Below, piece by piece: positions 39,287-51,444 of a stretch of 64,000 nucleotides of DNA. The notes beneath the pieces are model-generated. The model searched no databases and was not told the origin of the DNA. It worked only from the letters and a program-made list of their open reading frames with translations. This DNA comes from Hippasteria phrygiana (taxonomy: Eukaryota > Echinodermata > Asteroidea > Valvatida > Goniasteridae), in assembly GCA_037893225.1 (NCBI GenBank), contig JAZGUH010000103.1, positions 1,426,001 to 1,490,000 of the forward strand, in the 5' to 3' direction. Numbering within the stretch: the stretch's first letter is position 1; the number at the start of each line of letters is the position of its first letter. Position numbers and translations under genes: made by a program.

Positions 39287-41575
39287 GAACGCCCCTCCTT
39301 TCCCTGTTCATAATTGAATGGTATATTGACCAAATCAAGTCATTGTTACACGTATGGGTAGCTTAGATATAGCGCAACAATTTCAGACCATCGCCAGCTT
39401 CACAGCGTTAGAACTCTTCGAGAAAAATCAAACCTCGCATCAAATTTCTTCCTGTGAACTCTGTGTGCGTTCTTCCGTTTACTGCATTGTGACTGCTTAA
39501 CGTTTGCCACATTTTCAGATGAACGCCCCTCCTTTCCCTGTTCATAATTGAATGGGATATTGACCAAATCCAGTAATTTTCACACGTATGGGTAGCTTAG
39601 ATCTAGCGCAACAATTTGAGACCATTGCCAGCTTCATAGCGTGAGAACTCTTCGAGAAAATTCAAACCTCGCAACAAATTTTTCCCATGAACTCTGTGTG
39701 CGTTCTCCCGTTTACTGCATTGTGACTGCTTAACGTTTGCCAAATTTTCAGATGAACGCCCCTCCTTTCCCTGTTCATAATTGAATGGTATATTGACCAA
39801 ATCCAGTCATTTTTACACTGATGGGTAGCTTAGATCTAGCGCAACAATTTCAGACCATCGCCAGCTTCACAGCGTTAGAACTCTTCGAGAAAATTCAAAC
39901 CTCGCAACTAATTTCTTTCTGTGAACTCTGTGTGCGTCCTTCCGTTTACTGCATTGTGACTGTTTAACGTTTGCCACATTTTCAGATGAACGCCCCTCCT
40001 TTCCCTGTTCATAATTGAATGGGATATTGACCAAATCCAGCAATTTTCACACGTATGGGTAGCTTAGATCTAGCGCAACAATTTGAGACAATCGCCAGCT
40101 TCACAGCGCTAGAACTCTTCGAGAAAATTCAAACCTCGCAACTAATTTCTTTCTGTGAACTCTGTGTGCGTTCTCCCGTTTACTGCATTGTGGCTGCTTA
40201 ACGTTTGCCAAATTTTCAGATGAACGCCCCTCCTTTCCCTGTTCATAATTGAATGGTATATTGACCAAATCAAGTCATTGTTACACGTATGGGTAGCTTA
40301 GATATAGCGCAACAATTTCAGACCATCGCCAGCTTCACAGCGTTAGAACTCTTCGAGAAAAATCAAACCTCGCATCAAATTTCTTCCTGTGAACTCTGTG
40401 TGCGTTCTTCCGTTTACTGCATTGTGACTGCTTAACGTTTGCCACATTTTCAGATGAACGCCCCTCCTTTCCCTGTTCATAATTGAATGGGATATTGACC
40501 AAATCCAGTAATGTTCACACGTATGGGTAGCTTAGATCTAGCGCAACAATTTGAGACCATTGCCAGCTTCATAGCGTGAGAACTCTTCGAGAAAATTCAA
40601 ACCTCGCAACAAATTTTTCCCATGAACTCTGTGTGCGTTCTCCCGTTTACTGCATTGTGACTGCTTAACGTTTGCCAAATTTTCAGATGAACGCCCCTCC
40701 TTTCCCTGTTCATAATTGAATGGTATATTGACCAAATCCAGTCATTTTTACACTGATGGGTAGCTTAGATCTAGCGCAACAATTTCAGACCATCGCCAGC
40801 TTCACAGCGTTAGAACTCTTCGATAAAATTCAAACCTCGCAACACATTTCTTCCTGTGAACCCTGTGTGCGTTCTTCCGTTTACTGTATTGTAACTGCTT
40901 AACGTTTGCCACATTTTCAGATGAACGCCCCTCCTTTCCCTGTTCATAATTGAATGGGATATTGACCAAATCCAGCAATTTTCACACGTATGGGTAGCTT
41001 AGATCTAGCGCAAAAATTTGAGACCATCGCCAGCTTCACAGCGTTAGAACTCTTCGAGAAAATTCAAACCTCGCAACTAATTTCTTTCTGTGAACTCTGT
41101 GTGCGTCCTTCCGTTTACTGCATTGTGACTGTTTAACGTTTGCCACATTTTCACATGAACGCCTCTCCTTTCCCTGTTCATAATTGAATGGGATATTGAC
41201 CAAATCCAGCAATTTTCACACGTATGGGTAGCTTAGATCTAGCGCAACAATTTCAGACCATCGCCAGCTTCACAGCGTTAGAACTCTTCGATAAAATTCA
41301 AACCTCGCAACACATTTCTTCCTGTGAACCCTGTGTGCGTTCTTCCGTTTACTGTATTGTAACTGCTTAACGTTTGCCACATTTTCAGATGAACGCCCCT
41401 CCTTTCCCTGTTCATAATTGAATGGGATATTGACCAAATCCAGCAATTTTCACACGTATGGGTAGCTTAGATCTAGCGCAAACATTTGAGACCATCGCCA
41501 GCTTCACAGCGTTAGAACTCTTCGAGAAAATTCAAACCTCGCAAATAATTTCTTTCTGTGAACTCTGTGTGCGTC
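39238..41575 (+). repeat. Tandem ten-monomer duplication, copy 2 (2338 bp)
   Basis: Direct partner of 36900-39237. The match continues to 41599. There the E parent goes on as GACTGTTTAAC while copy 1 has switched to F, so this copy ends in the intact parental arrangement. Confidence 0.85.
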
Positions 41576-44500
41576 CTTCCGTTTACTGCATTGTGACTGT
41601 TTAACGTTTGCCACATTTTCAGATGAACGCCTCTCCTTTCCCTGTTCATAATTGAATGGGATATTGACCAAATCCAGCAATTTTCACACGTATGGGTAGC
41701 TTAGATCTAGCGCAACAATTTGAGACCATCGCCAGCTTCACAGAGTTAGAACTCTTCGAGAAAATTCAAACCTCGCAACTAATTTCTTTCTGCGAACTCT
41801 GTGTGCGTTCTTCCGTTTACTGCATTGTGACTGCTTAACATTTGCCACATTTTCAGATGAACGCCCCTCCTTTCCCTGTTCATAATTGAATGGGATATTG
41901 ACCAAATCCAGCAATTTTCACACGTATGGGTAGCTTAGATCTAGCGCAACAATTTGAGACCATCGCCAGCTTCACAGCGTTAGAACTCTTCGAGAAAATT
42001 CAAACCTCGCAACTAATTTCTTTCTGTGAACTCTGTGTGCGTTCTCCCGTTTACTGCATTGTGGCTGCTTAACGTTTGCCAAATTTTCAGATGAACGCCC
42101 CTCCTTTCCCTGTTCATAATTGAATGGTATATTGACCAAATCAAGTCATTGTTACACGTATGGGTAGCTTAGATATAGCGCAACAATTTCAGACCATCGC
42201 CAGCTTCACAGCGTTAGAACTCTTCGAGAAAAATCAAACCTCGCATCAAATTTCTTCCTGTGAACTCTGTGTGCGTTCTTCCGTTTACTGCATTGTGACT
42301 GCTTAACGTTTGCCACATTTTCAGATGAACGCCCCTCCTTTCCCTGTTCATAATTGAATGGGATATTGACCAAATCCAGTAATTTTCACACGTATGGGTA
42401 GCTTAGATCTAGCGCAACAATTTGAGACCATTGCCAGCTTCATAGCGTGAGAACTCTTCGAGAAAATTCAAACCTCGCAACAAATTTTTCCCATGAACTC
42501 TGTGTGCGTTCTCCCGTTTACTGCATTGTGACTGCTTAACGTTTGCCAAATTTTCAGATGAACGCCCCTCCTTTCCCTGTTCATAATTGAATGGTATATT
42601 GACCAAATCCAGTCATTTTTACACTGATGGGTAGCTTAGATCTAGCGCAACAATTTCAGACCATCGCCAGCTTCACAGCGTTAGAACTCTTCGATAAAAT
42701 TCAAACCTCGCAACACATTTCTTCCTGTGAACCCTGTGTGCGTTCTTCCGTTTACTGTATTGTAACTGCTTAACGTTTGCCACATTTTCAGATGAACGCC
42801 CCTCCTTTCCCTGTTCATAATTGAATGGGATATTGACCAAATCCAGCAATTTTCACACGTATGGGTAGCTTAGATCTAGCGCAAAAATTTGAGACCATCG
42901 CCAGCTTCACAGCGTTAGAACTCTTCGAGAAAATTCAAACCTCGCAACTAATTTCTTTCTGTGAACTCTGTGTGCGTCCTTCCGTTTACTGCATTGTGAC
43001 TGTTTAACGTTTGCCACATTTTCAGATGAACGCCCCTCCTTTCCCTGTTCATAATTGAATGGGATATTGACCAAATCCAGCAATTTTCACACGTATGGGT
43101 AGCTTAGATCTAGCGCAACAATTTGAGACCATCGCCAGCTTCACAGAGTTAGAACTCTTCGAGAAAATTCAAACCTCGCAACTAATTTCTTTCTGTGAAC
43201 TCTGTGTGCGTTCTCCCGTTTACTGCATTGTGGCTGCTTAACGTTTGCCAAATTTTCAGATGAACGCCCCTCCTTTCCCTGTTCATAATTGAATGGTATA
43301 TTGACCAAATCAAGTCATTGTTACACGTATGGGTAGCTTAGATATAGCGCAACAATTTCAGACCATCGCCAGCTTCACAGCGTTAGAACTCTTCGAGAAA
43401 AATCAAACCTCGCATCAAATTTCTTCCTGTGAACTCTGTGTGCGTTCTTCCGTTTACTGCATTGTGACTGCTTAACGTTTGCCACATTTTCAGATGAACG
43501 CCCCTCCTTTCCCTGTTCATAATTGAATGGGATATTGACCAAATCCAGTAATGTTCACACGTATGGGTAGCTTAGATCTAGCGCAACAATTTGAGACCAT
43601 TGCCAGCTTCATAGCGTGAGAACTCTTCGAGAAAATTCAAACCTCGCAACAAATTTTTCCCATGAACTCTGTGTGCGTTCTCCCGTTTACTGCATTGTGA
43701 CTGCTTAACGTTTGCCAAATTTTCAGATGAACGCCCCTCCTTTCCCTGTTCATAATTGAATGGTATATTGACCAAATCCAGTCATTTTTACACTGATGGG
43801 TAGCTTAGATCTAGCGCAACAATTTCAGACCATCGCCAGCTTCACAGCGTTAGAACTCTTCGATAAAATTCAAACCTCGCAACACATTTCTTCCTGTGAA
43901 CCCTGTGTGCGTTCTTCCGTTTACTGTATTGTAACTGCTTAACGTTTGCCACATTTTCAGATGAACGCCCCTCCTTTCCCTGTTCATAATTGAATGGGAT
44001 ATTGACCAAATCCAGCAATTTTCACACGTATGGGTAGCTTAGATCTAGCGCAAAAATTTGAGACCATCGCCAGCTTCACAGCGTTAGAACTCTTCGAGAA
44101 AATTCAAACCTCGCAACTAATTTCTTTCTGTGAACTCTGTGTGCGTCCTTCCGTTTACTGCATTGTGACTGTTTAACGTTTGCCACATTTTCAGATGAAC
44201 GCCTCTCCTTTCCCTGTTCATAATTGAATGGGATATTGACCAAATCCAGCAATTTTCACACGTATGGGTAGCTTAGATCTAGCGCAACAATTTCAGACCA
44301 TCGCCAGCTTCACAGCGTTAGAACTCTTCGATAAAATTCAAACCTCGCAACACATTTCTTCCTGTGAACCCTGTGTGCGTTCTTCCGTTTACTGTATTGT
44401 AACTGCTTAACGTTTGCCACATTTTCAGATGAACGCCCCTCCTTTCCCTGTTCATAATTGAATGGGATATTGACCAAATCCAGCAATTTTCACACGTATG

Positions 44501-44664
44501 GGTAGCTTAGATCTAGCGCAAAAATTTGAGACCATCGCCAGCTTCACAGCGTTAGAACTCTTCGAGAAAATTCAAACCTCGCAACTAATTTCTTTCTGTG
44601 AACTCTGTGTGCGTCCTTCCGTTTACTGCATTGTGACTGTTTAACGTTTGCCACATTTTCAGAT

Positions 44665-44898
44665 GAACGCCTCTCCTTTCCCTGTTCATAATTGAATGGG
44701 ATATTTACCAAATCCAGCAATTTTCACACGTATGGGTAGCTTAGATCTAGCGCAACAATTTGAGACCATCGCCAGCTTCACAGAGTTAGAACTCTTCGAG
44801 AAAATTCAAACCTCGCAACTAATTTCTTTCTGCGAACTCTGTGTGCGTTCTTCCGTTTACTGCATTGTGACTGCTTAACATTTGCCACATTTTCAGAT
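44665..44898 (+). repeat. Type F monomer with ATATTTACC variant
   Basis: Typical F (GCCTCTCC, CAGAGTTAG, CTGCGAAC, AACATTTGCC), except that GATATTGACC reads GATATTTACC. This removes an in-frame stop and leaves a plus-strand open frame of 60 codons at 44696-44878; the same occurs at 53347-53529 in the duplicate. The frame exists only because of this substitution and is not a credible gene. Confidence 0.7.
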
Positions 44899-46301
44899 GA
44901 ACGCCCCTCCTTTCCCTGTTCATAATTGAATGGGATATTGACCAAATCCAGCAATTTTTACACGTATGGGTAGCTTAGATCTAGCGCAACAATTTGAGAC
45001 CATCGCCAGCTTCACAGCGTTAGAACTCTTCGAGAAAATTCAAACCTCGCAACTAATTTCTTTCTGTGAACTCTGTGTGCGTCCTTCCGTTTACTGCATT
45101 GTGACTGTTTAACGTTTGCCACATTTTCAGATGAACGCCCCTCCTTTCCCTGTTCATAATTGAATGGGATATTGACCAAGTCCAGCAATTTTCACACGTA
45201 TGGGTAGCTTAGATCTAGCGCAACAATTTGAGACCATCGCCAGCTTCACAGCGTTAGAACTCTTCGAGAAAATTCAAACCTCGCAACTAATTTCTTTCTG
45301 TGAACTCTGTGTGCGTTCTCCCGTTTACTGCATTGTGGCTGCTTAACGTTTGCCAAATTTTCAGATGAACGCCCCTCCTTTCCCTGTTCATAATTGAATG
45401 GTATATTGACCAAATCAAGTCATTGTTACACGTATGGGTAGCTTAGATATAGCGCAACAATTTCAGACCATCGCCAGCTTCACAGCGTTAGAACTCTTCG
45501 AGAAAAATCAAACCTCGCATCAAATTTCTTCCTGTGAACTCTGTGTGCGTTCTTCCGTTTACTGCATTGTGACTGCTTAACGTTTGCCACATTTTCAGAT
45601 GAACGCCCCTCCTTTCCCTGTTCATAATTGAATGGGATATTGACCAAATCCAGTAATGTTCACACGTATGGGTAGCTTAGATCTAGCGCAACAATTTGAG
45701 ACCATTGCCAGCTTCATAGCGTGAGAACTCTTCGAGAAAATTCAAACCTCGCAACAAATTTTTCCCATGAACTCTGTGTGCGTTCTCCCGTTTACTGCAT
45801 TGTGACTGCTTAACGTTTGCCAAATTTTCAGATGAACGCCCCTCCTTTCCCTGTTCATAATTGAATGGTATATTGACCAAATCCAGTCATTTTTACACTG
45901 ATGGGTAGCTTAGATCTAGCGCAACAATTTCAGACCATCGCCAGCTTCACAGCGTTAGAACTCTTCGATAAAATTCAAACCTCGCAACACATTTCTTCCT
46001 GTGAACCCTGTGTGCGTTCTTCCGTTTACTGTATTGTAACTGCTTAACGTTTGCCACATTTTCAGATGAACGCCCCTCCTTTCCCTGTTCATAATTGAAT
46101 GGGATATTGACCAAATCCAGCAATTTTCACACGTATGGGTAGCTTAGATCTAGCGCAAAAATTTGAGACCATCGCCAGCTTCACAGCGTTAGAACTCTTC
46201 GAGAAAATTCAAACCTCGCAACTAATTTCTTTCTGTGAACTCTGTGTGCGTCCTTCCGTTTACTGCATTGTGACTGTTTAACGTTTGCCACATTTTCAGA
46301 T

Positions 46302-46534
46302 GAACGCCTATCCTTTCCCTGTTCATAATTGAATGGGATATTGACCAAATCCAGCAATTTTCACACGTATGGGTAGCTTAGATCTAGCGCAACAATTTCA
46401 GACCATCGCCAGCTTCACAGCGTTAGAACTCTTCGATAAAATTCAAACCTCGCAACAAATTTTTCCCATGAACTCTGTGTGCGTTCTCCCGTTTACTGCA
46501 TTGTGACTGCTTAACGTTTGCCAAATTTTCAGAT
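46302..46534 (+). repeat. Hybrid monomer F/D/C, 233 bp
   Basis: The left end is F-like (after the GCCTATCC variant, CAATTTTCAC). The middle is D (CAGACC, GATAAAATTC). The right is C (CAACAAATTTTTCCCATG, GTTCTCCCG, GCCAAATT). It carries the C base loss, which explains why the neighbouring C-to-C interval is 2104 and not 2105 bp. It is copied in the duplicate near 54953-55185. Confidence 0.75.
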
Positions 46535-48873
46535 GAACGCCCCTCCTTTCCCTGTTCATAATTGAATGGTATATTGACCAAATCCAGTCATTTTTACACT
46601 GATGGGTAGCTTAGATCTAGCGCAACAATTTCAGACCATCGCCAGCTTCACAGCGTTAGAACTCTTCGATAAAATTCAAACCTCGCAACACATTTCTTCC
46701 TGTGAACCCTGTGTGCGTTCTTCCGTTTACTGTATTGTAACTGCTTAACGTTTGCCACATTTTCAGATGAACGCCCCTCCTTTCCCTGTTCATAATTGAA
46801 TGGGATATTGACCAAATCCAGCAATTTTCACACGTATGGGTAGCTTAAATCTAGCGCAAAAATTTGAGACCATCGCCAGCTTCACAGCGTTAGAACTCTT
46901 CGAGAAAATTCAAACCTCGCAACTAATTTCTTTCTGTGAACTCTGTGTGCGTCCTTCCGTTTACTGCATTGTGACTGTTTAACGTTTGCCACATTTTCAG
47001 ATGAACGCCCCTCCTTTCCCTGTTCATAATTGAATGGGATATTGACCAAATCCAGCAATTTTCACACGTATGGGTAGCTTAGATCTAGCGCAACAATTTG
47101 AGACCATCGCCAGCTTCACAGCGTTAGAACTCTTCGAGAAAATTCAAACCTCGCAACTAATTTCTTTCTGTGAACTCTGTGTGCGTCCTTCCGTTTACTG
47201 CATTGTGACTGTTTAACGTTTGCCACATTTTCAGATGAACGCCTCTCCTTTCCCTGTTCATAATTGAATGGGATATTGACCAAATCCAGCAATTTTCACA
47301 CGTATGGGTAGCTTAGATCTAGCGCAACAATTTGAGACCATCGCCAGCTTCACAGAGTTAGAACTCTTCGAGAAAATTCAAACCTCGCAACTAATTTCTT
47401 TCTGTGAACTCTGTGTGCGTTCTCCCGTTTACTGCATTGTGGCTGCTTAACGTTTGCCAAATTTTCAGATGAACGCCCCTCCTTTCCCTGTTCATAATTG
47501 AATGGTATATTGACCAAATCAAGTCATTGTTACACGTATGGGTAGCTTAGATATAGCGCAACAATTTCAGACCATCGCCAGCTTCACAGCGTTAGAACTC
47601 TTCGAGAAAAATCAAACCTCGCATCAAATTTCTTCCTGTGAACTCTGTGTGCGTTCTTCCGTTTACTGCATTGTGACTGCTTAACGTTTGCCACATTTTC
47701 AGATGAACGCCCCTCCTTTCCCTGTTCATAATTGAATGGGATATTGACCAAATCCAGTAATGTTCACACGTATGGGTAGCTTAGATCTAGCGCAACAATT
47801 TGAGACCATTGCCAGCTTCATAGCGTGAGAACTCTTCGAGAAAATTCAAACCTCGCAACAAATTTTTCCCATGAACTCTGTGTGCGTTCTCCCGTTTACT
47901 GCATTGTGACTGCTTAACGTTTGCCAAATTTTCAGATGAACGCCCCTCCTTTCCCTGTTCATAATTGAATGGTATATTGACCAAATCCAGTCATTTTTAC
48001 ACTGATGGGTAGCTTAGATCTAGCGCAACAATTTCAGACCATCGCCAGCTTCACAGCGTTAGAACTCTTCGATAAAATTCAAACCTCGCAACACATTTCT
48101 TCCTGTGAACCCTGTGTGCGTTCTTCCGTTTACTGTATTGTAACTGCTTAACGTTTGCCACATTTTCAGATGAACGCCCCTCCTTTCCCTGTTCATAATT
48201 GAATGGGATATTGACCAAATCCAGCAATTTTCACACGTATGGGTAGCTTAGATCTAGCGCAAAAATTTGAGACCATCGCCAGCTTCACAGCGTTAGAACT
48301 CTTCGAGAAAATTCAAACCTCGCAACTAATTTCTTTCTGTGAACTCTGTGTGCGTCCTTCCGTTTACTGCATTGTGACTGTTTAACGTTTGCCACATTTT
48401 CAGATGAACGCCCCTCCTTTCCCTGTTCATAATTGAATGGGATATTGACCAAATCCAGCAATTTTCACACGTATGGGTAGCTTAGATCTAGCGCAACAAT
48501 TTGAGACCATCGCCAGCTTCACAGCGTTAGAACTCTTCGAGAAAATTCAAACCTCGCAACTAATTTCTTTCTGTGAACTCTGTGTGCGTCCTTCCGTTTA
48601 CTGCATTGTGACTGTTTAACGTTTGCCACATTTTCAGATGAACGCCTCTCCTTTCCCTGTTCATAATTGAATGGGATATTGACCAAATCCAGCAATTTTC
48701 ACACGTATGGGTAGCTTAGATCTAGCGCAACAATTTGAGACCATCGCCAGCTTCACAGAGTTAGAACTCTTCGAGAAAATTCAAACCTCGCAACTAATTT
48801 CTTTCTGCGAACTCTGTGTGCGTTCTTCCGTTTACTGCATTGTGACTGCTTAACATTTGCCACATTTTCAGAT

Positions 48874-49106
48874 GAACGCCCCTCCTTTCCCTGTTCATAA
48901 TTGAATGGGATATTGACCAAATCCAGCAATTTTCACACGTATGGGTAGCTTAGATCTAGCGCAACAATTTGAGACCATTGCCAGCTTCATAGCGTGAGAA
49001 CTCTTCGAGAAAATTCAAACCTCGCAACAAATTTTTCCCATGAACTCTGTGTGCGTTCTCCCGTTTACTGCATTGTGACTGCTTAACGTTTGCCAAATTT
49101 TCAGAT
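48874..49106 (+). repeat. Hybrid monomer A/C, 233 bp
   Basis: Starts with the A/F form CCAGCAATTTTCAC and becomes type C from GACCATTGCC and CATAGCGTGAG onward. It follows an F unit directly, so A and B are skipped: an F-(A/C)-D order giving a shortened HOR of 1169 bp. Confidence 0.72.
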
Positions 49107-49574
49107 GAACGCCCCTCCTTTCCCTGTTCATAATTGAATGGTATATTGACCAAATCCAGTCATTTTTACACTGATGGGTAGCTTAGATCTAGCGCAACAA
49201 TTTCAGACCATCGCCAGCTTCACAGCGTTAGAACTCTTCGATAAAATTCAAACCTCGCAACACATTTCTTCCTGTGAACCCTGTGTGCGTTCTTCCGTTT
49301 ACTGTATTGTAACTGCTTAACGTTTGCCACATTTTCAGATGAACGCCCCTCCTTTCCCTGTTCATAATTGAATGGGATATTGACCAAATCCAGCAATTTT
49401 CACACGTATGGGTAGCTTAGATCTAGCGCAAAAATTTGAGACCATCGCCAGCTTCACAGCGTTAGAACTCTTCGAGAAAATTCAAACCTCGCAACTAATT
49501 TCTTTCTGTGAACTCTGTGTGCGTCCTTCCGTTTACTGCATTGTGACTGTTTAACGTTTGCCACATTTTCAGAT

Positions 49575-49808
49575 GAACGCCCCTCCTTTCCCTGTTCATA
49601 ATTGAATGGGATATTGACCAAATCCAGCAATTTTCACACGTATGGGTAGCTTAGATCTAGCGCAACAATTTGAGACCATCGCCAGCTTCACAGCGTTAGA
49701 ACTCTTCGAGAAAATTCAAACCTCGCAACTAATTTCTTTCTGTGAACTCTGTGTGCGTTCTCCCGTTTACTGCATTGTGGCTGCTTAACGTTTGCCAAAT
49801 TTTCAGAT
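49575..49808 (+). repeat. Monomer type A (reference copy)
   Basis: Markers in order: GGGATATTG, CCAGCAATTTTCAC, GATCTAGCGC, CAACAATTTGAG, CAGCGTTAG, CAACTAATTTC, GTTCTCCCG, GTGGCTGC, GCCAAATTTTCAG. It is followed by type B almost everywhere in the core. Confidence 0.82.
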
Positions 49809-50042
49809 GAACGCCCCTCCTTTCCCTGTTCATAATTGAATGGTATATTGACCAAATCAAGTCATTGTTACACGTATGGGTAGCTTAGATATAGCGCAAC
49901 AATTTCAGACCATCGCCAGCTTCACAGCGTTAGAACTCTTCGAGAAAAATCAAACCTCGCATCAAATTTCTTCCTGTGAACTCTGTGTGCGTTCTTCCGT
50001 TTACTGCATTGTGACTGCTTAACGTTTGCCACATTTTCAGAT
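49809..50042 (+). repeat. Monomer type B (reference copy)
   Basis: Markers: GGTATATTG, CAAGTCATTGTTACAC, GATATAGCGC (so the 8-bp palindrome TAGATCTA found in the other types is lost), CAGACC, GAGAAAAATC, CGCATCAAATTTC, GTTCTTCCG, GCCACATT. It precedes type C. Confidence 0.82.
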
Positions 50043-50275
50043 GAACGCCCCTCCTTTCCCTGTTCATAATTGAATGGGATATTGACCAAATCCAGTAATG
50101 TTCACACGTATGGGTAGCTTAGATCTAGCGCAACAATTTGAGACCATTGCCAGCTTCATAGCGTGAGAACTCTTCGAGAAAATTCAAACCTCGCAACAAA
50201 TTTTTCCCATGAACTCTGTGTGCGTTCTCCCGTTTACTGCATTGTGACTGCTTAACGTTTGCCAAATTTTCAGAT
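50043..50275 (+). repeat. Monomer type C (reference copy, 233 bp)
   Basis: Markers: GGGATATTG, CCAGTAATGTTCAC or CCAGTAATTTTCAC, GACCATTGCC, CATAGCGTGAG, then AACAAATTTTTCCCATG in place of AACTAATTTCTTTCTGTG, one base shorter. It ends in GCCAAATT. A minus-strand open frame of 65 codons is present in nearly every C copy (here 50125-50322). It is a by-product of the base loss, not evidence of coding. Confidence 0.84.
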
Positions 50276-50509
50276 GAACGCCCCTCCTTTCCCTGTTCAT
50301 AATTGAATGGTATATTGACCAAATCCAGTCATTTTTACACTGATGGGTAGCTTAGATCTAGCGCAACAATTTCAGACCATCGCCAGCTTCACAGCGTTAG
50401 AACTCTTCGATAAAATTCAAACCTCGCAACACATTTCTTCCTGTGAACCCTGTGTGCGTTCTTCCGTTTACTGTATTGTAACTGCTTAACGTTTGCCACA
50501 TTTTCAGAA
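50276..50509 (+). repeat. Monomer type D (reference copy)
   Basis: Markers: GGTATATTG, CCAGTCATTTTTACACTG, CAGACC, GATAAAATTC, CAACACATTTC, GAACCCTG, TGTATTGTAAC, GCCACATT. In this copy the last base is A, not T, so the usual CAGATG reads CAGAAG. Confidence 0.82.
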
Positions 50510-50743
50510 GAACGCCCCTCCTTTCCCTGTTCATAATTGAATGGGATATTGACCAAATCCAGCAATTTTCACACGTATGGGTAGCTTAGATCTAGCGCAA
50601 AAATTTGAGACCATCGCCAGCTTCACAGCGTTAGAACTCTTCGAGAAAATTCAAACCTCGCAACTAATTTCTTTCTGTGAACTCTGTGTGCGTCCTTCCG
50701 TTTACTGCATTGTGACTGTTTAACGTTTGCCACATTTTCAGAT
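50510..50743 (+). repeat. Monomer type E (reference copy)
   Basis: Markers: CCAGCAATTTTCAC, GCGCAAAAATTTG (CAAACATTTG in some copies), CAACTAATTTC, GTGCGTCCTTCC, GACTGTTTAAC. The following unit usually opens GAACGCCTCTCC when it is F. Confidence 0.82.
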
Positions 50744-50977
50744 GAACGCCTCTCCTTTCCCTGTTCATAATTGAATGGGATATTGACCAAATCCAGCAAT
50801 TTTCACACGTATGGGTAGCTTAGATCTAGCGCAACAATTTGAGACCATCGCCAGCTTCACAGAGTTAGAACTCTTCGAGAAAATTCAAACCTCGCAACTA
50901 ATTTCTTTATGCGAACTCTGTGTGCGTTCTTCCGTTTACTGCATTGTGACTGCTTAACATTTGCCACATTTTCAGAT
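50744..50977 (+). repeat. Monomer type F (reference copy)
   Basis: Markers: GAACGCCTCTCC, CAGAGTTAG, CTGCGAAC, GTTCTTCCG, GCTTAACATTTGCC. This copy has TTTATGCGAAC, a private change. F is the least constant member of the HOR and is absent from the five-mers. Confidence 0.8.
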
Positions 50978-51211
50978 GAACGCCCCTCCTTTCCCTGTTC
51001 ATAATTGAATGGGATATTGACCAAATCCAGCAATTTTCACACGTATGGGTAGCTTAGATCTAGCGCAACAATTTGAGACCATCGCCAGCTTCACAGCGTT
51101 AGAACTCTTCGAGAAAATTCAAACCTCGCAACTAATTTCTTTCTGTGAACTCTGTGTGCGTTCTCCCGTTTACTGCATTGTGGCTGCTTAACGTTTGCCA
51201 AATTTTCAGAT

Positions 51212-51444
51212 GAACGCCCCTCCTTTCCCTGTTCATAATTGAATGGTATATTGACCAAATCAAGTCATTGTTACACGTATGGGTAGCTTAGATATAGCGC
51301 AACAATTTCAGACCATCGCCAGCTTCACAGCGTTAGAACTCTTCGAGAAAAATCAAACCTCGCATCAAATTTTTCCCATGAACTCTGTGTGCGTTCTCCC
51401 GTTTACTGCATTGTGACTGCTTAATGTTTGTCAAATTTTCAGAT
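51212..51444 (+). repeat. Hybrid monomer B/C entering an R-type island
   Basis: Type B through CGCATCAAATTT, then C (TTCCCATG, GTTCTCCCG) ending in the rare GCTTAATGTTTGTC. Elsewhere I see that ending only near 58437 and 60775, in the right-hand domain. The unit is 233 bp and begins the island at 51370-51732. Confidence 0.78.

Larger units (their letters stand above)
43082..48826 (+). repeat. Large segmental duplication, copy 1 (5745 bp, offset 8651)
   Basis: About 24.5 monomers matching 51733-57477 at an offset of 8651 bp, 37 monomers less seven bases. Shared private markers are ATATTTACC at 44701/53352, ACCAAGTCC near 45176/53827, GCCTATCC near 46308/54959 and GCTTAAATC near 46845/55496. 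I noticed one mismatch (G at 47256, A at 55907). The match breaks at 43081 (C against T) and 48827 (T against C). The copies are separated by 2.9 kb. Confidence 0.87.
49575..50977 (+). repeat. Canonical higher-order repeat A-B-C-D-E-F (1403 bp)
   Basis: The cleanest six-monomer unit: A 49575-49808, B 49809-50042, C 50043-50275, D 50276-50509, E 50510-50743, F 50744-50977 (five of 234 bp and one of 233). Other six-mers and the commoner five-mers (F, or F and parts of A, missing) are recognisable by the same markers. I use it as the reference for naming types. Whether it is the ancestral unit is inference. Confidence 0.85.

Noticed and set aside
44696..44878. Plus-strand open frame of 60 codons (also at 53347-53529, and a 61-codon one at 4706-4891)
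   Set aside because: Created by single substitutions or a base loss in otherwise closed monomers. The 44696 and 53347 copies are identical only because of the 8651-bp-offset duplication.
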